Shown: piece by piece, positions 1-7,481 of the stretch | Position numbering within the stretch: the stretch's first letter is position 1 | How the letters are laid out: every line of letters starts with the position of its first letter | Assembly (NCBI GenBank): GCA_049642705.1 | Contig: JBARPB010000109.1 | Coordinates: forward strand, 1 to 11,207 | Length of the DNA stretch: 11,207 nucleotides | Origin: CAZYPU01 sp049642705 | GTDB lineage: Bacteria; Omnitrophota; Gorgyraeia; JABMRN01; RBG-13-46-9 | Direction of reading: 5' to 3' | Position numbers and translations under genes: made by a program | The notes under the pieces: model-generated | Told to the model about the DNA's origin: nothing | The model's database searches: none | Seen by the model: only the letters and a program-made list of their open reading frames with translations

Positions 1-25
1 CCTGAAAGACAGCGAAAAAAAGTAA
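1..25 (+). CDS. Possible 3' end of an upstream gene
   Basis: From base 2 the sequence reads in frame as LKDSEKK and stops at TAA (23-25), one base before the valS ATG. A lysine-rich tail ending just before the next start would fit the tight packing seen between the other genes of this run. Only seven codons are visible, so the product cannot be identified, and the reading could be chance. Confidence 0.3.
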
Positions 26-26
26 C

Positions 27-2690
27 ATGGCCGATATACCTACCAAGTATAACCCGAAAGATACCGAGGAGAAGTGGTATAAATTCTGGGAGGAAAAGGG
101 CTTCTTCCGCGCGAAGGTAAATCCCAAGAAAAAACCCTATTGTATTGTAATCCCGCCCCCGAATATTACGGGCATCCTTCACATGGGCCACGCCCTTAAC
201 AACGCCATTCAGGACATATACATCAGGTTTAAAAGGATGCAAGGGTATGAGACGCTCTGGATGCCGGGAACCGACCACGCCGGTATTGCAACGCAGAATG
301 TAGTTGAGAAAAGACTCTCCTTGGAAGGTAAGGTTAAGGAATCGCTCGGCCGCGAGAAATTTCTGGAAGAGGTTTGGATTTGGCGGGAGAAATACGGATC
401 GACAATTATAAACCAGCTTAAAAAACTGGGCTGTTCCTGCGACTGGGCGAGAACGCGTTTTACGATGGATGAAGGCCTCTCTAACGCCGTTTTAGAGGTT
501 TTCATAAAGCTTTATAAGAAAAACCTGATTTACAGGGGCGATTACATAATAAATTGGTGCCCGAGGTGTAAGACGGCTTTGAGTGATGAGGAAGCCGCAC
601 ACCGCGATGTTGACGGTATGCTTTATTATATTAAATATCCGATAGAGGGCGCAGATCACGTTGTTCTTGCTACTACAAGGCCGGAGACGATGCTGGGTGA
701 TGTTGCGGTATGCGTTAATCCAAAAGACAAACGATATAAACACCTGAAAGGCAAGACAGCGATTCTTCCTATTCTCAATCGCAAGCTAAAGGTAATTTTT
801 GACAGAAAAGTGGATCCCAAGTTCGGAACCGGTATCTTAAAGGTTACGCCCGCGCATGATCCCGTTGACTTTGAGCTGGGCAACATTCATAAATTAGAAC
901 CGATAAATGTAATGAACGAAGATGCCACGATAAACGAGGAAGGTTGTGACTTCAAGGGCATGGACAGATTCGAGGCGCGCGAGGCCATTATAGAGGAATT
1001 AAAGGAGAGGGATTTATTTGTTAAATCCGAACCGCACAAACACGCCGTAGGGCATTGTTACAGGTGCCATACCATGGTGGAGCCGCGACTTTCGAAGCAG
1101 TGGTTTGTGAAGATGAAACCCCTGGCAAAACCTGCCCTCGAGGCGGTCAGAAAAGGCAAAATTAAATTCTATCCGAAGCGCTGGTCGAAGGTTTATATAA
1201 ACTGGATGGAGAACATAAGGGACTGGTGTATTTCACGACAGATCTGGTGGGGACACAGGCTGCCGGTTTACTATTGTAAAAAGTGCATGAACGAAGGACG
1301 AAGGACGAAGGACGAAGGACGAGGAGTAATTGTTTCGAAAATCAAACCTGACAAATGCCCAGAGTGCGGATCGACCGAAATTGAGCAGGATCCGGATGTG
1401 CTCGATACGTGGTTTTCGTCATGGCTGTGGCCTTTTTCTACGTTCGGATGGCCGGAAAAAACAAAAGAATTGAAATATTTCTATCCCACGGACGTTTTGG
1501 TCACGGCGCAGGAGATTATATTCTTCTGGGTGGCGCGGATGATAATGGCGGGACTCGAATTCATGAAGGACATACCGTTTGGCGATGTTTATATACACGG
1601 AACCGTAAGAGATGATACGGGAACAAAGATGTCAAAATCGCTCGGGAATATAATCGATCCGCTTGATATCATAAACCAGTTTGGAAGCGACGCGTTAAGG
1701 TTCAGCATTATTTCCATTACCGCCCAGGGGCAGGACGTATTTTTGTCGCCGCAGAAGTTCGAAATCGGGAGGAATTTCGCCAACAAGCTCTGGAATGCCT
1801 CGAGGCTTGTTCTGATGAACCTGAAAGAAGATATGGTGAAGAAGGATTTATGCGAGACCGCGGCCGACCCTAGCCTTACCCTTGCGGAGAAGTGGATATT
1901 AAGCAGGTTTTACCAGGCGCTCGGGAGCGTCGGGAAATCACTAGAAGCATACAGGATAAACGACGCCGCAAGCCGGATTTACGACTTTTTATGGCACGAG
2001 TTCTGCGACTGGTACCTGGAAATCGCCAAGCTTACCATAAGCGAACCGCATACCCAGGTTACGCTTTATAAAGTGCTGGAAAAATCTTTGCGGGTTTTGC
2101 ATCCCCTGATGCCTTTTATAACCGAGGAGATATGGCAGCGCCTGCCGAGGGAGCACGATACCGATTCCATCATGATTACAAGCTGGCCGCACATGCAGAA
2201 AGAATTTATCGACAAAAAGGCGGATAGAGAGATGGCCCTTCTTATAGATGTTATTCAATCAATCAGGAATTTGAGGGCTACCTGGCGTATCGAGCACAGC
2301 AGGCAAATAGACGTGCTTATCAAAACAAAGAAAAAAAGTATTCTTTCATCGCTTAAAGCAAACGCTACGTACATAAAGAAACTGGCACGCGTGGCAAATC
2401 TGAATGGTTCAACAACGCTAAAGAAACCGCCCCATGCGGCGTTTTCGGTTATAGGCGATACCGAGATATTTGTTCAGTTAGAGGGCATTATTGATGTCGA
2501 AAAAGAAAAAAAGCGCCTCGGGGAAAAACACGATAACCTCCGGTCCGAACTCAAGGCGGCCGAGGCCCGGCTTAAGAACAAGAATTTTGTCGCCAAGGCC
2601 CCGGAAGACGTTGTCAAAAAGGCACGCGAAAGGAAAGAATCCCTAAAAACAGAAATCAGGTCCTTAAAAAAGAACCTGAGCGCCTTATGA
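27..2690 (+). CDS. valS: Valyl-tRNA synthetase (ValRS)
   Basis: Class I aminoacyl-tRNA synthetase that charges tRNA-Val in the cytoplasm. At 887 residues it has the usual full length. Visible landmarks are the PPPNITG stretch with the HIGH-type motif HMGH (residues 52-55), the editing domain with TTRPETMLGD, a zinc-ribbon pair of CxxC motifs (C417/C420 and C444/C447), the DVLDTWFSS block, and KMSKS at 534-538. An anticodon-binding domain follows, and the C-terminal 65 or so residues form the Lys/Glu-rich coiled-coil arm typical of ValRS. The start is the first ATG, followed by ADIPTKYNP, which matches the family; no strong Shine-Dalgarno is seen. A 7-bp tandem repeat inserts about ten residues (NEGRRTKDEGR) between the two CxxC pairs. 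Its stop overlaps the next start as ATGA. Identity is secure. Confidence 0.97.
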   Translation: MADIPTKYNPKDTEEKWYKFWEEKGFFRAKVNPKKKPYCIVIPPPNITGILHMGHALNNAIQDIYIRFKRMQGYETLWMPGTDHAGIATQNVVEKRLSLEGKVKESLGREKFLEEVWIWREKYGSTIINQLKKLGCSCDWARTRFTMDEGLSNAVLEVFIKLYKKNLIYRGDYIINWCPRCKTALSDEEAAHRDVDGMLYYIKYPIEGADHVVLATTRPETMLGDVAVCVNPKDKRYKHLKGKTAILPILNRKLKVIFDRKVDPKFGTGILKVTPAHDPVDFELGNIHKLEPINVMNEDATINEEGCDFKGMDRFEAREAIIEELKERDLFVKSEPHKHAVGHCYRCHTMVEPRLSKQWFVKMKPLAKPALEAVRKGKIKFYPKRWSKVYINWMENIRDWCISRQIWWGHRLPVYYCKKCMNEGRRTKDEGRGVIVSKIKPDKCPECGSTEIEQDPDVLDTWFSSWLWPFSTFGWPEKTKELKYFYPTDVLVTAQEIIFFWVARMIMAGLEFMKDIPFGDVYIHGTVRDDTGTKMSKSLGNIIDPLDIINQFGSDALRFSIISITAQGQDVFLSPQKFEIGRNFANKLWNASRLVLMNLKEDMVKKDLCETAADPSLTLAEKWILSRFYQALGSVGKSLEAYRINDAASRIYDFLWHEFCDWYLEIAKLTISEPHTQVTLYKVLEKSLRVLHPLMPFITEEIWQRLPREHDTDSIMITSWPHMQKEFIDKKADREMALLIDVIQSIRNLRATWRIEHSRQIDVLIKTKKKSILSSLKANATYIKKLARVANLNGSTTLKKPPHAAFSVIGDTEIFVQLEGIIDVEKEKKRLGEKHDNLRSELKAAEARLKNKNFVAKAPEDVVKKARERKESLKTEIRSLKKNLSAL
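1291..1324 (+). repeat. Heptanucleotide tandem repeat (ACGAAGG) inside valS
   Basis: Four perfect head-to-tail copies of ACGAAGG (1291-1318) are followed by a degenerate ACGAGG. The repeat is coding and keeps the valS frame, giving EGRRTKD and then EGRG between the two halves of the zinc ribbon. Because 7 is not a multiple of 3, the array spells the same circular heptapeptide (TKDEGRR) in all three forward frames, and it has no stop codon on either strand. Confidence 0.9.
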
Positions 2691-3415
2691 GCGGGATGCG
2701 CCTTCAGGTCGCGCTCGCGAAAGCAGGCGTGGCAAGCCGCAGGAGGGCCGCCCGGATTATTGAGTCAGGTTGCGTAAAAGTAAACGGAAGAATCGTAAAC
2801 AAAAAGGGCTTTCGCGTAAATATAGCAAGGGACAGGATAACGGTTGACGGAAAGAAGCTCGCTTTTGAAAAGAAGAAATATTACTATATCCTGAATAAAC
2901 CCTCCGGCGTCCTTTCGACCGCAAGGGATGAGCGGGGAAGGAAGAAGGTTTCCGATTACGTAACGGCAGAAGGCGTAAGGCTTTATCCGGTCGGAAGGCT
3001 CGATAAGGATACGACAGGTGTTATAATTCTTACAAACGACGGCGATTTGACATATCGCCTCACGCATCCGAAATTCGGGGTTGAGAGGGTTTACGAGGTT
3101 AAAGCGAGCGGCTCCGTGGGAAAAGAAGGTGCACTTTGCCTTAAGAAGGGAGTCATAATAGACGGCGGTCTTGCTCAGGCGGAAAAAATTATTTTCAAGA
3201 GAAAAACCCCTAAGTTTACGGTGCTTCTTTTGTCCATTCGCGAAGGGAGAAAAAGGGAGGTGCGCAGGATGCTCGAAGCAACGGGGCATAAGGTCTTGGA
3301 ATTGAAGCGCATAGCGTACGGCCCGCTCGGTCTTGGCGGTTTGAAAGAAGGCAGAGCGAGGCACCTTAAGAAGGACGAACTGATTAAATTGAAGAAATGC
3401 GTAGGCCTCGCATGA
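2687..3415 (+). CDS. rluB: RluB/RsuA-family rRNA pseudouridine synthase
   Basis: It converts a specific uridine of rRNA to pseudouridine. An N-terminal S4 RNA-binding domain (about residues 4-50, with VALAKAGVASRRRAARII and VKVNGRIV) precedes the catalytic domain. That domain carries the family signature GRLDKDTTG (103-111), with D106 as the predicted nucleophile, followed by LTNDGDLTYRLTHPKFGVERVYEV. The C-terminal half has the REGRKREVRRMLEATGHKV motif. The 242-residue length and the wording around the active site resemble RluB (23S rRNA, large subunit) more than RsuA or RluE/F, but the exact target base cannot be read from sequence. Its ATG overlaps the valS stop by 4 bp, and its own stop overlaps the likely nadC ATG by 4 bp, so it is probably translated by coupling within the operon. 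Confidence 0.9.
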   Translation: MSGMRLQVALAKAGVASRRRAARIIESGCVKVNGRIVNKKGFRVNIARDRITVDGKKLAFEKKKYYYILNKPSGVLSTARDERGRKKVSDYVTAEGVRLYPVGRLDKDTTGVIILTNDGDLTYRLTHPKFGVERVYEVKASGSVGKEGALCLKKGVIIDGGLAQAEKIIFKRKTPKFTVLLLSIREGRKREVRRMLEATGHKVLELKRIAYGPLGLGGLKEGRARHLKKDELIKLKKCVGLA

Positions 3416-4281
3416 AACTCGACAAAGCAAGGATATTAAAGATAATAAGGGCGGCTTTAAAAGAAGACATAGGCCCGGGCGACGTTACGACCATGAGCAC
3501 CGTCGGCAGGGTGGAGAGCATAAAGGCCGCCGTTTTGACTAACGAAGATTGCGTCCTTTGCGGCATGGATGTAGCTGAGTGGACCATGAACGCGATTGAT
3601 TGCAGCGTGAGATTTAAACCGCAGGCGGAGGACAGCGGGCGTGTTTATAAGGGAAAGGAAATAGTCTTTTTAGAAGGCCACGCCAGGGCCATCCTTTCCG
3701 CGGAAAGGACGATGCTGAATTTCCTTTGTCTGTTGAGCGCCATCGCAACAAAAACGAATAAATTCGTCGAGAAAGCCGGCAAATACGGCGTTGAGATCTA
3801 CGATACGCGAAAGACCTTCCCGCTTTTAAGGTATCTGGAAAAGTACGCTGTCAGGGTAGGCGGGGGCCAAAACCACCGCTCCGGCCTCTGGGACCAGGTG
3901 CTCGTGAAGGAAAACCACATGAAGGCGGCAAGGATAGGTAGTGGTAAGGATTTTGTCAGCGATTTAAGAAAAAAAATTACAAAGAACCTGAAACTTGAGG
4001 TCGAGGTTGAAAATCTGGAACAGTTTAAGGCCGTGCTGAAACAGCACCCCGACATTATAATGCTTGATAACATAAGTGCCGGCGACGCGAGGGAGGCGTG
4101 CCGCTTGCGAAACGAAATAAAATCCGCCAAGCTACCGCTTCTCGAGGTCTCGGGCGGGATAAACCTTGATAACGTGGAGGAATACGCCAAAACGGGCGTT
4201 GACAGGATTTCGATAGGGTCCCTGACGGATTCGGTCGAATCCGTCGATATGAGTATAGAGATAAAAGGAGGTGAATTATGA
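3412..4281 (+). CDS. nadC: Nicotinate-nucleotide pyrophosphorylase (quinolinate phosphoribosyltransferase)
   Basis: It converts quinolinate and PRPP to nicotinate mononucleotide, the last step of de novo NAD precursor synthesis. The 289-residue protein has ALKEDIGPGDVTT (15-27), AERTMLNFL, the PRPP/quinolinate-binding stretch DTRKTFP (131-137), GGGQNHR (150-156), K166 in LVKENH, and the late barrel motifs IIMLDN, LLEVSGGI and DRISIGSLT. The usual motif is DTRKTTPG, so the Phe and the following Leu-Leu are mild variants; the catalytic Arg, Lys and His positions appear kept. An ATG exists five codons upstream (3397). I prefer 3412 because it makes the same ATGA overlap used at other junctions and gives a normal N-terminus. 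No nadA or nadB lies nearby in the window. Confidence 0.95.
   Translation: MKLDKARILKIIRAALKEDIGPGDVTTMSTVGRVESIKAAVLTNEDCVLCGMDVAEWTMNAIDCSVRFKPQAEDSGRVYKGKEIVFLEGHARAILSAERTMLNFLCLLSAIATKTNKFVEKAGKYGVEIYDTRKTFPLLRYLEKYAVRVGGGQNHRSGLWDQVLVKENHMKAARIGSGKDFVSDLRKKITKNLKLEVEVENLEQFKAVLKQHPDIIMLDNISAGDAREACRLRNEIKSAKLPLLEVSGGINLDNVEEYAKTGVDRISIGSLTDSVESVDMSIEIKGGEL
4266..4272 (+). promoter_or_regulatory. Strong Shine-Dalgarno for the small membrane protein
   Basis: AGGAGGT lies inside the last codons of nadC, 5 bases before the ATG at 4278. It is the strongest ribosome site in the first operon and supports the small gene at 4278 as real. Confidence 0.8.
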
Positions 4282-4526
4282 CTCCGGAAAAGTTTAGACA
4301 GTGGATAGTGATTCTTTTCGCGGCTTTGATTGTGACAATGTGGGTAGGTTTTGGGATAAAGCTGTGCAGAGCACCCCGCTACCCCATGCCGACACAAAGA
4401 GCCGGCGTGAGAAGCCAGATGCCGGGTAGAATGCCGAGACGCGCCACAATGCCAACCCGCAGAATGCCTACGAGAAAGCCGGCGCCGGCGACAAAACCGG
4501 CCGCACCGGCGGAAACGGCGAAATAA
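4278..4526 (+). CDS. Small cationic single-helix membrane protein of unknown function
   Basis: I do not recognise a family. The 82-residue product has a short N-terminus (MTPEKFRQ), then one hydrophobic helix (about residues 9-27, WIVILFAALIVTMWVGFGI) without a clear signal-peptidase site. The remainder is low-complexity, rich in Pro, Arg, Met, Thr and Ala, with repeated MP-R/T steps (GRMPRR, TMPTRRMPTRKP) and an Ala-Pro tail (APATKPAAPAETAK). No acidic residue occurs between the helix and the final few residues. The layout suggests an inner-membrane anchor with a disordered, positively charged tail that could touch nucleic acid or acidic lipid; that is inference. The ATG overlaps the nadC stop by 4 bp and has a near-ideal ribosome site. 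It ends 7 bp before uvrB, so it probably couples nadC to uvrB translation. Confidence 0.75.
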   Translation: MTPEKFRQWIVILFAALIVTMWVGFGIKLCRAPRYPMPTQRAGVRSQMPGRMPRRATMPTRRMPTRKPAPATKPAAPAETAK

Positions 4527-4533
4527 GCACTTA

Positions 4534-6516
4534 ATGGGAAAATTCAAACTTGTAAGCAGCTACAAGCCGAAAGGCGATCAACCGCAAGCGATTGATCGCC
4601 TCGTCGGCGGTTTAAAAGGAGGCACCAGATACCAGACGCTTCTCGGCGTTACCGGAAGCGGCAAGACATATACGCTTGCCAATGTAATTGAAAAGATTAA
4701 TAAACCAACCCTTGTCGTATCTCATAATAAGACCCTTGCCGCGCAGCTTTATACGGAGTTCAGAGAATTTTTTCCCGAGAATGCCGTTGAATATTTCGTG
4801 AGTTATTACGATTACTACCAGCCAGAGGCCTACATTCCACAGACGGACATGTATATAGAAAAGGACGCATCCATAAACGACGATATCGACAGGTTAAGGT
4901 TGAAAGCCACGAGTTCGCTAATGTCAAGAGAGGATGTTTTAATCGTGGCCAGCGTCTCCTGCATATACGGGCTCGGCTCGCCCGAAGATTACGCCGAGAT
5001 GCTGCTCATGTTGAAAAAAGGCGATAACCTGAACAGGGATGATCTTTTGAAGAAGCTCGTTGCGATTCACTACGGGAGAAACGATATCGAATTCCAGCGC
5101 GCAAAATTCAGGGTGAGAGGCGACATAATCGAGATTTTTCCCGCGTATCTGGAGGTGGCTTACCGCGTGGAGCTGGATTTGGACAGGGTCAAAACGATAA
5201 AGGAGATAAGCCCGCTTACGGGAAGGATTCTAAGAGAACACGAAAGAATAGCGATTTATCCCGCAAAACATTTTGTCATGACGGACGACAAAATAAAAAC
5301 AGCTGCGGAATCTATAAAAAAAGAATTAAAGGAGCAACTTGCCGGGTTTACCTCGGAAGGCAAACTCCTCGAAGCGGAGCGCCTTGCCACAAGAACAAAA
5401 TATGACATAGAGATGTTAGAGGAGCTGGGATATTGTAATGGCATAGAAAATTATTCAAGGCATCTATCCGGAAGGCCTGCGGGGTCACGGCCGTGGTGCC
5501 TTATTGATTATTTTCCCGATGACTTTTTAACCGTAATCGACGAATCCCACGTCGCTATCCCGCAGCTAAGGGGGATGTATAACGGAGACCGCTCGCGAAA
5601 AGAGACGCTTGTCGAATACGGTTTCAGACTGCCGAGCGCCCTTGATAACAGGCCGCTTAAGTTCGAGGAATTTACGGAAATAACGAAAGAAATACTTTTC
5701 GTTTCCGCGACGCCCGCAGAATACGAGCTATCTAAAAGCGGAAGCGTCGTCGAGCAAATTATACGGCCCACGGGGTTGTTGGATCCCCCTATAATAGTTA
5801 AACCTACGGAGAATCAGATAGACCATCTTATCGAGGAAATAGAAAGGCGAGCAAAAAACAAAGAGAGGACTTTGGTTACTACGCTTACGAAACGCCTCGC
5901 TGAGGATCTTGCCGAATACCTGAAGGGCGAAGGTATAGAAGTAAGGTATCTTCATTCGGAGATAGGCGTGATGGAGCGGGTGGAGATATTGCGCGATCTA
6001 CGACTTAAAAAATTCGACTGCCTCGTAGGAATTAACCTCTTAAGGGAAGGCCTTGATTTGCCGGAGGTATCCCTCGTGGCGGTTCTGGGCGCCGACAAGG
6101 AAGGGTTCTTAAGGAGCCACACATCCCTCATACAGGTTGCCGGAAGGGCAGCCCGTAATATAAACGGGACTGTCATAATGTACGCGGATAACATGACAAG
6201 ATCGATGGAAAAAACAATTGGCGAGACCCAGAGGAGGAGAAAAATCCAGCTCGAATTTAACAAAACCCATAATATTACGCCGAAGACAATCCAGAAAGCC
6301 GTGAAGGAGAGCATCGAGTCATACAGGCGGGCCAAGGAACTCATAAAGGATGTTACCGGCGTTTACGACGATGAATATGAGTTAAGGAGCGTCATAGGCG
6401 AACTCGAAGGTGATATGCAGGAGGCGGCGCGAAACCTGCAGTTCGAAAAGGCGATCTTATTTCGCGACCAGATTAAAGCGCTAAACAGGAAACTTAAAAG
6501 TGCAAAAAGACGATAA
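4534..6516 (+). CDS. uvrB: UvrABC excinuclease subunit B
   Basis: UvrB is the damage-verifying helicase-like subunit of nucleotide excision repair. It is loaded by UvrA and recruits UvrC for incision. The 660-residue protein is full length, with Walker A GVTGSGKT (38-45), the beta-hairpin region rich in Tyr (YYDYYQPEAYIPQTDMYIEKD split around residues 91-111), the DESH box (336-339) followed by QLRGMY, and helicase motifs LVTTLTKR and NLLREGLDLPEVSLV. Motif VI reads QVAGRAARN, where many relatives have QTIGRAARN. The C-terminal UVR domain (about 625-657) binds UvrC. The ATG at 4534 gives the standard MGKFKLVSSYKPKGDQPQAI start, yet no good Shine-Dalgarno precedes it, so translation may depend on ribosomes finishing the small gene 7 bp upstream. 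The 3' end overlaps birA by 17 bp. Confidence 0.97.
   Translation: MGKFKLVSSYKPKGDQPQAIDRLVGGLKGGTRYQTLLGVTGSGKTYTLANVIEKINKPTLVVSHNKTLAAQLYTEFREFFPENAVEYFVSYYDYYQPEAYIPQTDMYIEKDASINDDIDRLRLKATSSLMSREDVLIVASVSCIYGLGSPEDYAEMLLMLKKGDNLNRDDLLKKLVAIHYGRNDIEFQRAKFRVRGDIIEIFPAYLEVAYRVELDLDRVKTIKEISPLTGRILREHERIAIYPAKHFVMTDDKIKTAAESIKKELKEQLAGFTSEGKLLEAERLATRTKYDIEMLEELGYCNGIENYSRHLSGRPAGSRPWCLIDYFPDDFLTVIDESHVAIPQLRGMYNGDRSRKETLVEYGFRLPSALDNRPLKFEEFTEITKEILFVSATPAEYELSKSGSVVEQIIRPTGLLDPPIIVKPTENQIDHLIEEIERRAKNKERTLVTTLTKRLAEDLAEYLKGEGIEVRYLHSEIGVMERVEILRDLRLKKFDCLVGINLLREGLDLPEVSLVAVLGADKEGFLRSHTSLIQVAGRAARNINGTVIMYADNMTRSMEKTIGETQRRRKIQLEFNKTHNITPKTIQKAVKESIESYRRAKELIKDVTGVYDDEYELRSVIGELEGDMQEAARNLQFEKAILFRDQIKALNRKLKSAKRR
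4572..4601 (+). repeat. Perfect inverted repeat near the 5' end of uvrB
   Basis: Arms AGGCGATCAA (4572-4581) and TTGATCGCCT (4592-4601) are perfectly complementary over 10 bp with a 10-base loop, at codons 13-23 of uvrB. The encoded residues (KGDQPQAIDRLV) are the normal conserved UvrB sequence, so this is not an insertion. In mRNA it would form a stable hairpin soon after a start codon that has no clear ribosome site. Confidence 0.6.
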
Positions 6517-7474
6517 AATATTGGAACTGTTCAAGAAAAGCGTTGATTCGTTCCTATCCGGCGAAGAAGTAAGCCGCGCCCTCGGTATTTCCAGGCAGGC
6601 GCTCTGGAAACATATAGAAAAACTGAGGGAGACGGGCTACGTGATAGAGGCGGTGCCGCACCTTGGCTATAAATTGCTCCAGGTCCCGGATAAGATGCTC
6701 GTCTCCGAGATAAAATGGAATTTAAAGACAAAGATTATAGGAGACGAAATTCATTTCTACGAGAGTGTCGGGTCCACGAACAGCATAGCGTATGAGTTGG
6801 CCGAACAGGGCGCAAGGGAGGGAACCGTCGTTATCGCGAACGAACAGACAAAAGGAAAGGGCCGGCTCGGCAGGTCGTGGGCTTCGCCTCCGGAAGGCGG
6901 AATTTACCTTTCATGCATCCTCTGTCCGGATATCCTGCCGAACGAGGTTTCGAAGATTACCCTCGTGGCAGCGGTGAGCGCCGTGAAAGCCGTGCGAAAA
7001 TTCTCAAGTCTCGACGCGCTCATAAGGTGGCCGAACGATATCCTGGTTTCCGACAGGAAGGCAGCCGGCATACTTACGGAATTAAAGGGCGAACCCGACA
7101 GGGTGAATTTCGTTATACTCGGTATAGGCATAAACGTAAACACACCGCGCAAGGCGCTTCCGGCCGGAGGCACTTCGCTTAAGGAAGAAAGTAAATCCTC
7201 CGCAGATTTCTCAAGGGTGGAACTCGTGAAAATCCTGCTAAAGGCACTGGATGCCGAATACGCAAAGTTCAAGGAAGACGGCTTTTCGCCTGTAAGAAAC
7301 GAACTAAAAAGCTATTCCTGCGTACTGGGCCGTTATGTCAGCGTGACCGCCTCCGGCGGGAAAAAATCGAGCGGCAAAGCCGTTGATATTGACGAAAACG
7401 GCGCCCTTGTGGTAAAACTGGACGACGGATCGCGAAAAACATTTTTAAGCGGCGACGTGACACTGGTAAGGTAG
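6500..7474 (+). CDS. birA: Bifunctional biotin--[acetyl-CoA-carboxylase] ligase / biotin operon repressor
   Basis: It activates biotin with ATP to biotinyl-5'-AMP and transfers it to a lysine of the biotin carrier protein; two-domain versions also repress biotin genes. The N-terminal 60 residues form a winged helix (SGEEVSRALGISRQALWKHIEKL, with wing sequence HLGYKL), so this is the DNA-binding class. The ligase domain has GSTN (91-94), the biotinoyl-AMP loop GKGRLGRSW (119-127, with R122 matching the key Arg of the E. coli GRGRRGR loop), RWPND (176-180), K187 in DRKAAGI, and GIGINVN. A C-terminal SH3-like domain ends the 324 residues. The start is a GTG inside the end of uvrB with AGGA (6487-6490) upstream; no earlier in-frame start fits better. 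Its coaX neighbour is a common pairing. No biotin synthesis genes lie in the window. Confidence 0.93.
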   Translation: MQKDDKILELFKKSVDSFLSGEEVSRALGISRQALWKHIEKLRETGYVIEAVPHLGYKLLQVPDKMLVSEIKWNLKTKIIGDEIHFYESVGSTNSIAYELAEQGAREGTVVIANEQTKGKGRLGRSWASPPEGGIYLSCILCPDILPNEVSKITLVAAVSAVKAVRKFSSLDALIRWPNDILVSDRKAAGILTELKGEPDRVNFVILGIGINVNTPRKALPAGGTSLKEESKSSADFSRVELVKILLKALDAEYAKFKEDGFSPVRNELKSYSCVLGRYVSVTASGGKKSSGKAVDIDENGALVVKLDDGSRKTFLSGDVTLVR

Positions 7475-7481
7475 GTAAACT

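Noticed and set aside
1289..1324. Frameshift or pseudogene in valS caused by the tandem repeat
   Set aside because: The frame is kept and the sequence on both sides, including the second CxxC pair and KMSKS, is intact.
2765..3430. Open frame on the minus strand (about 221 codons) opposite the pseudouridine synthase gene
   Set aside because: It lies wholly within a well-supported conserved gene on the other strand and has no recognisable domain.
3798..4547. Long open frame on the minus strand (about 249 codons) opposite nadC and the small gene
   Set aside because: It is an antisense shadow. It runs against a clearly conserved nadC, its composition is Ser/Arg/Phe-rich without domains, and no ribosome site or family motif is seen.
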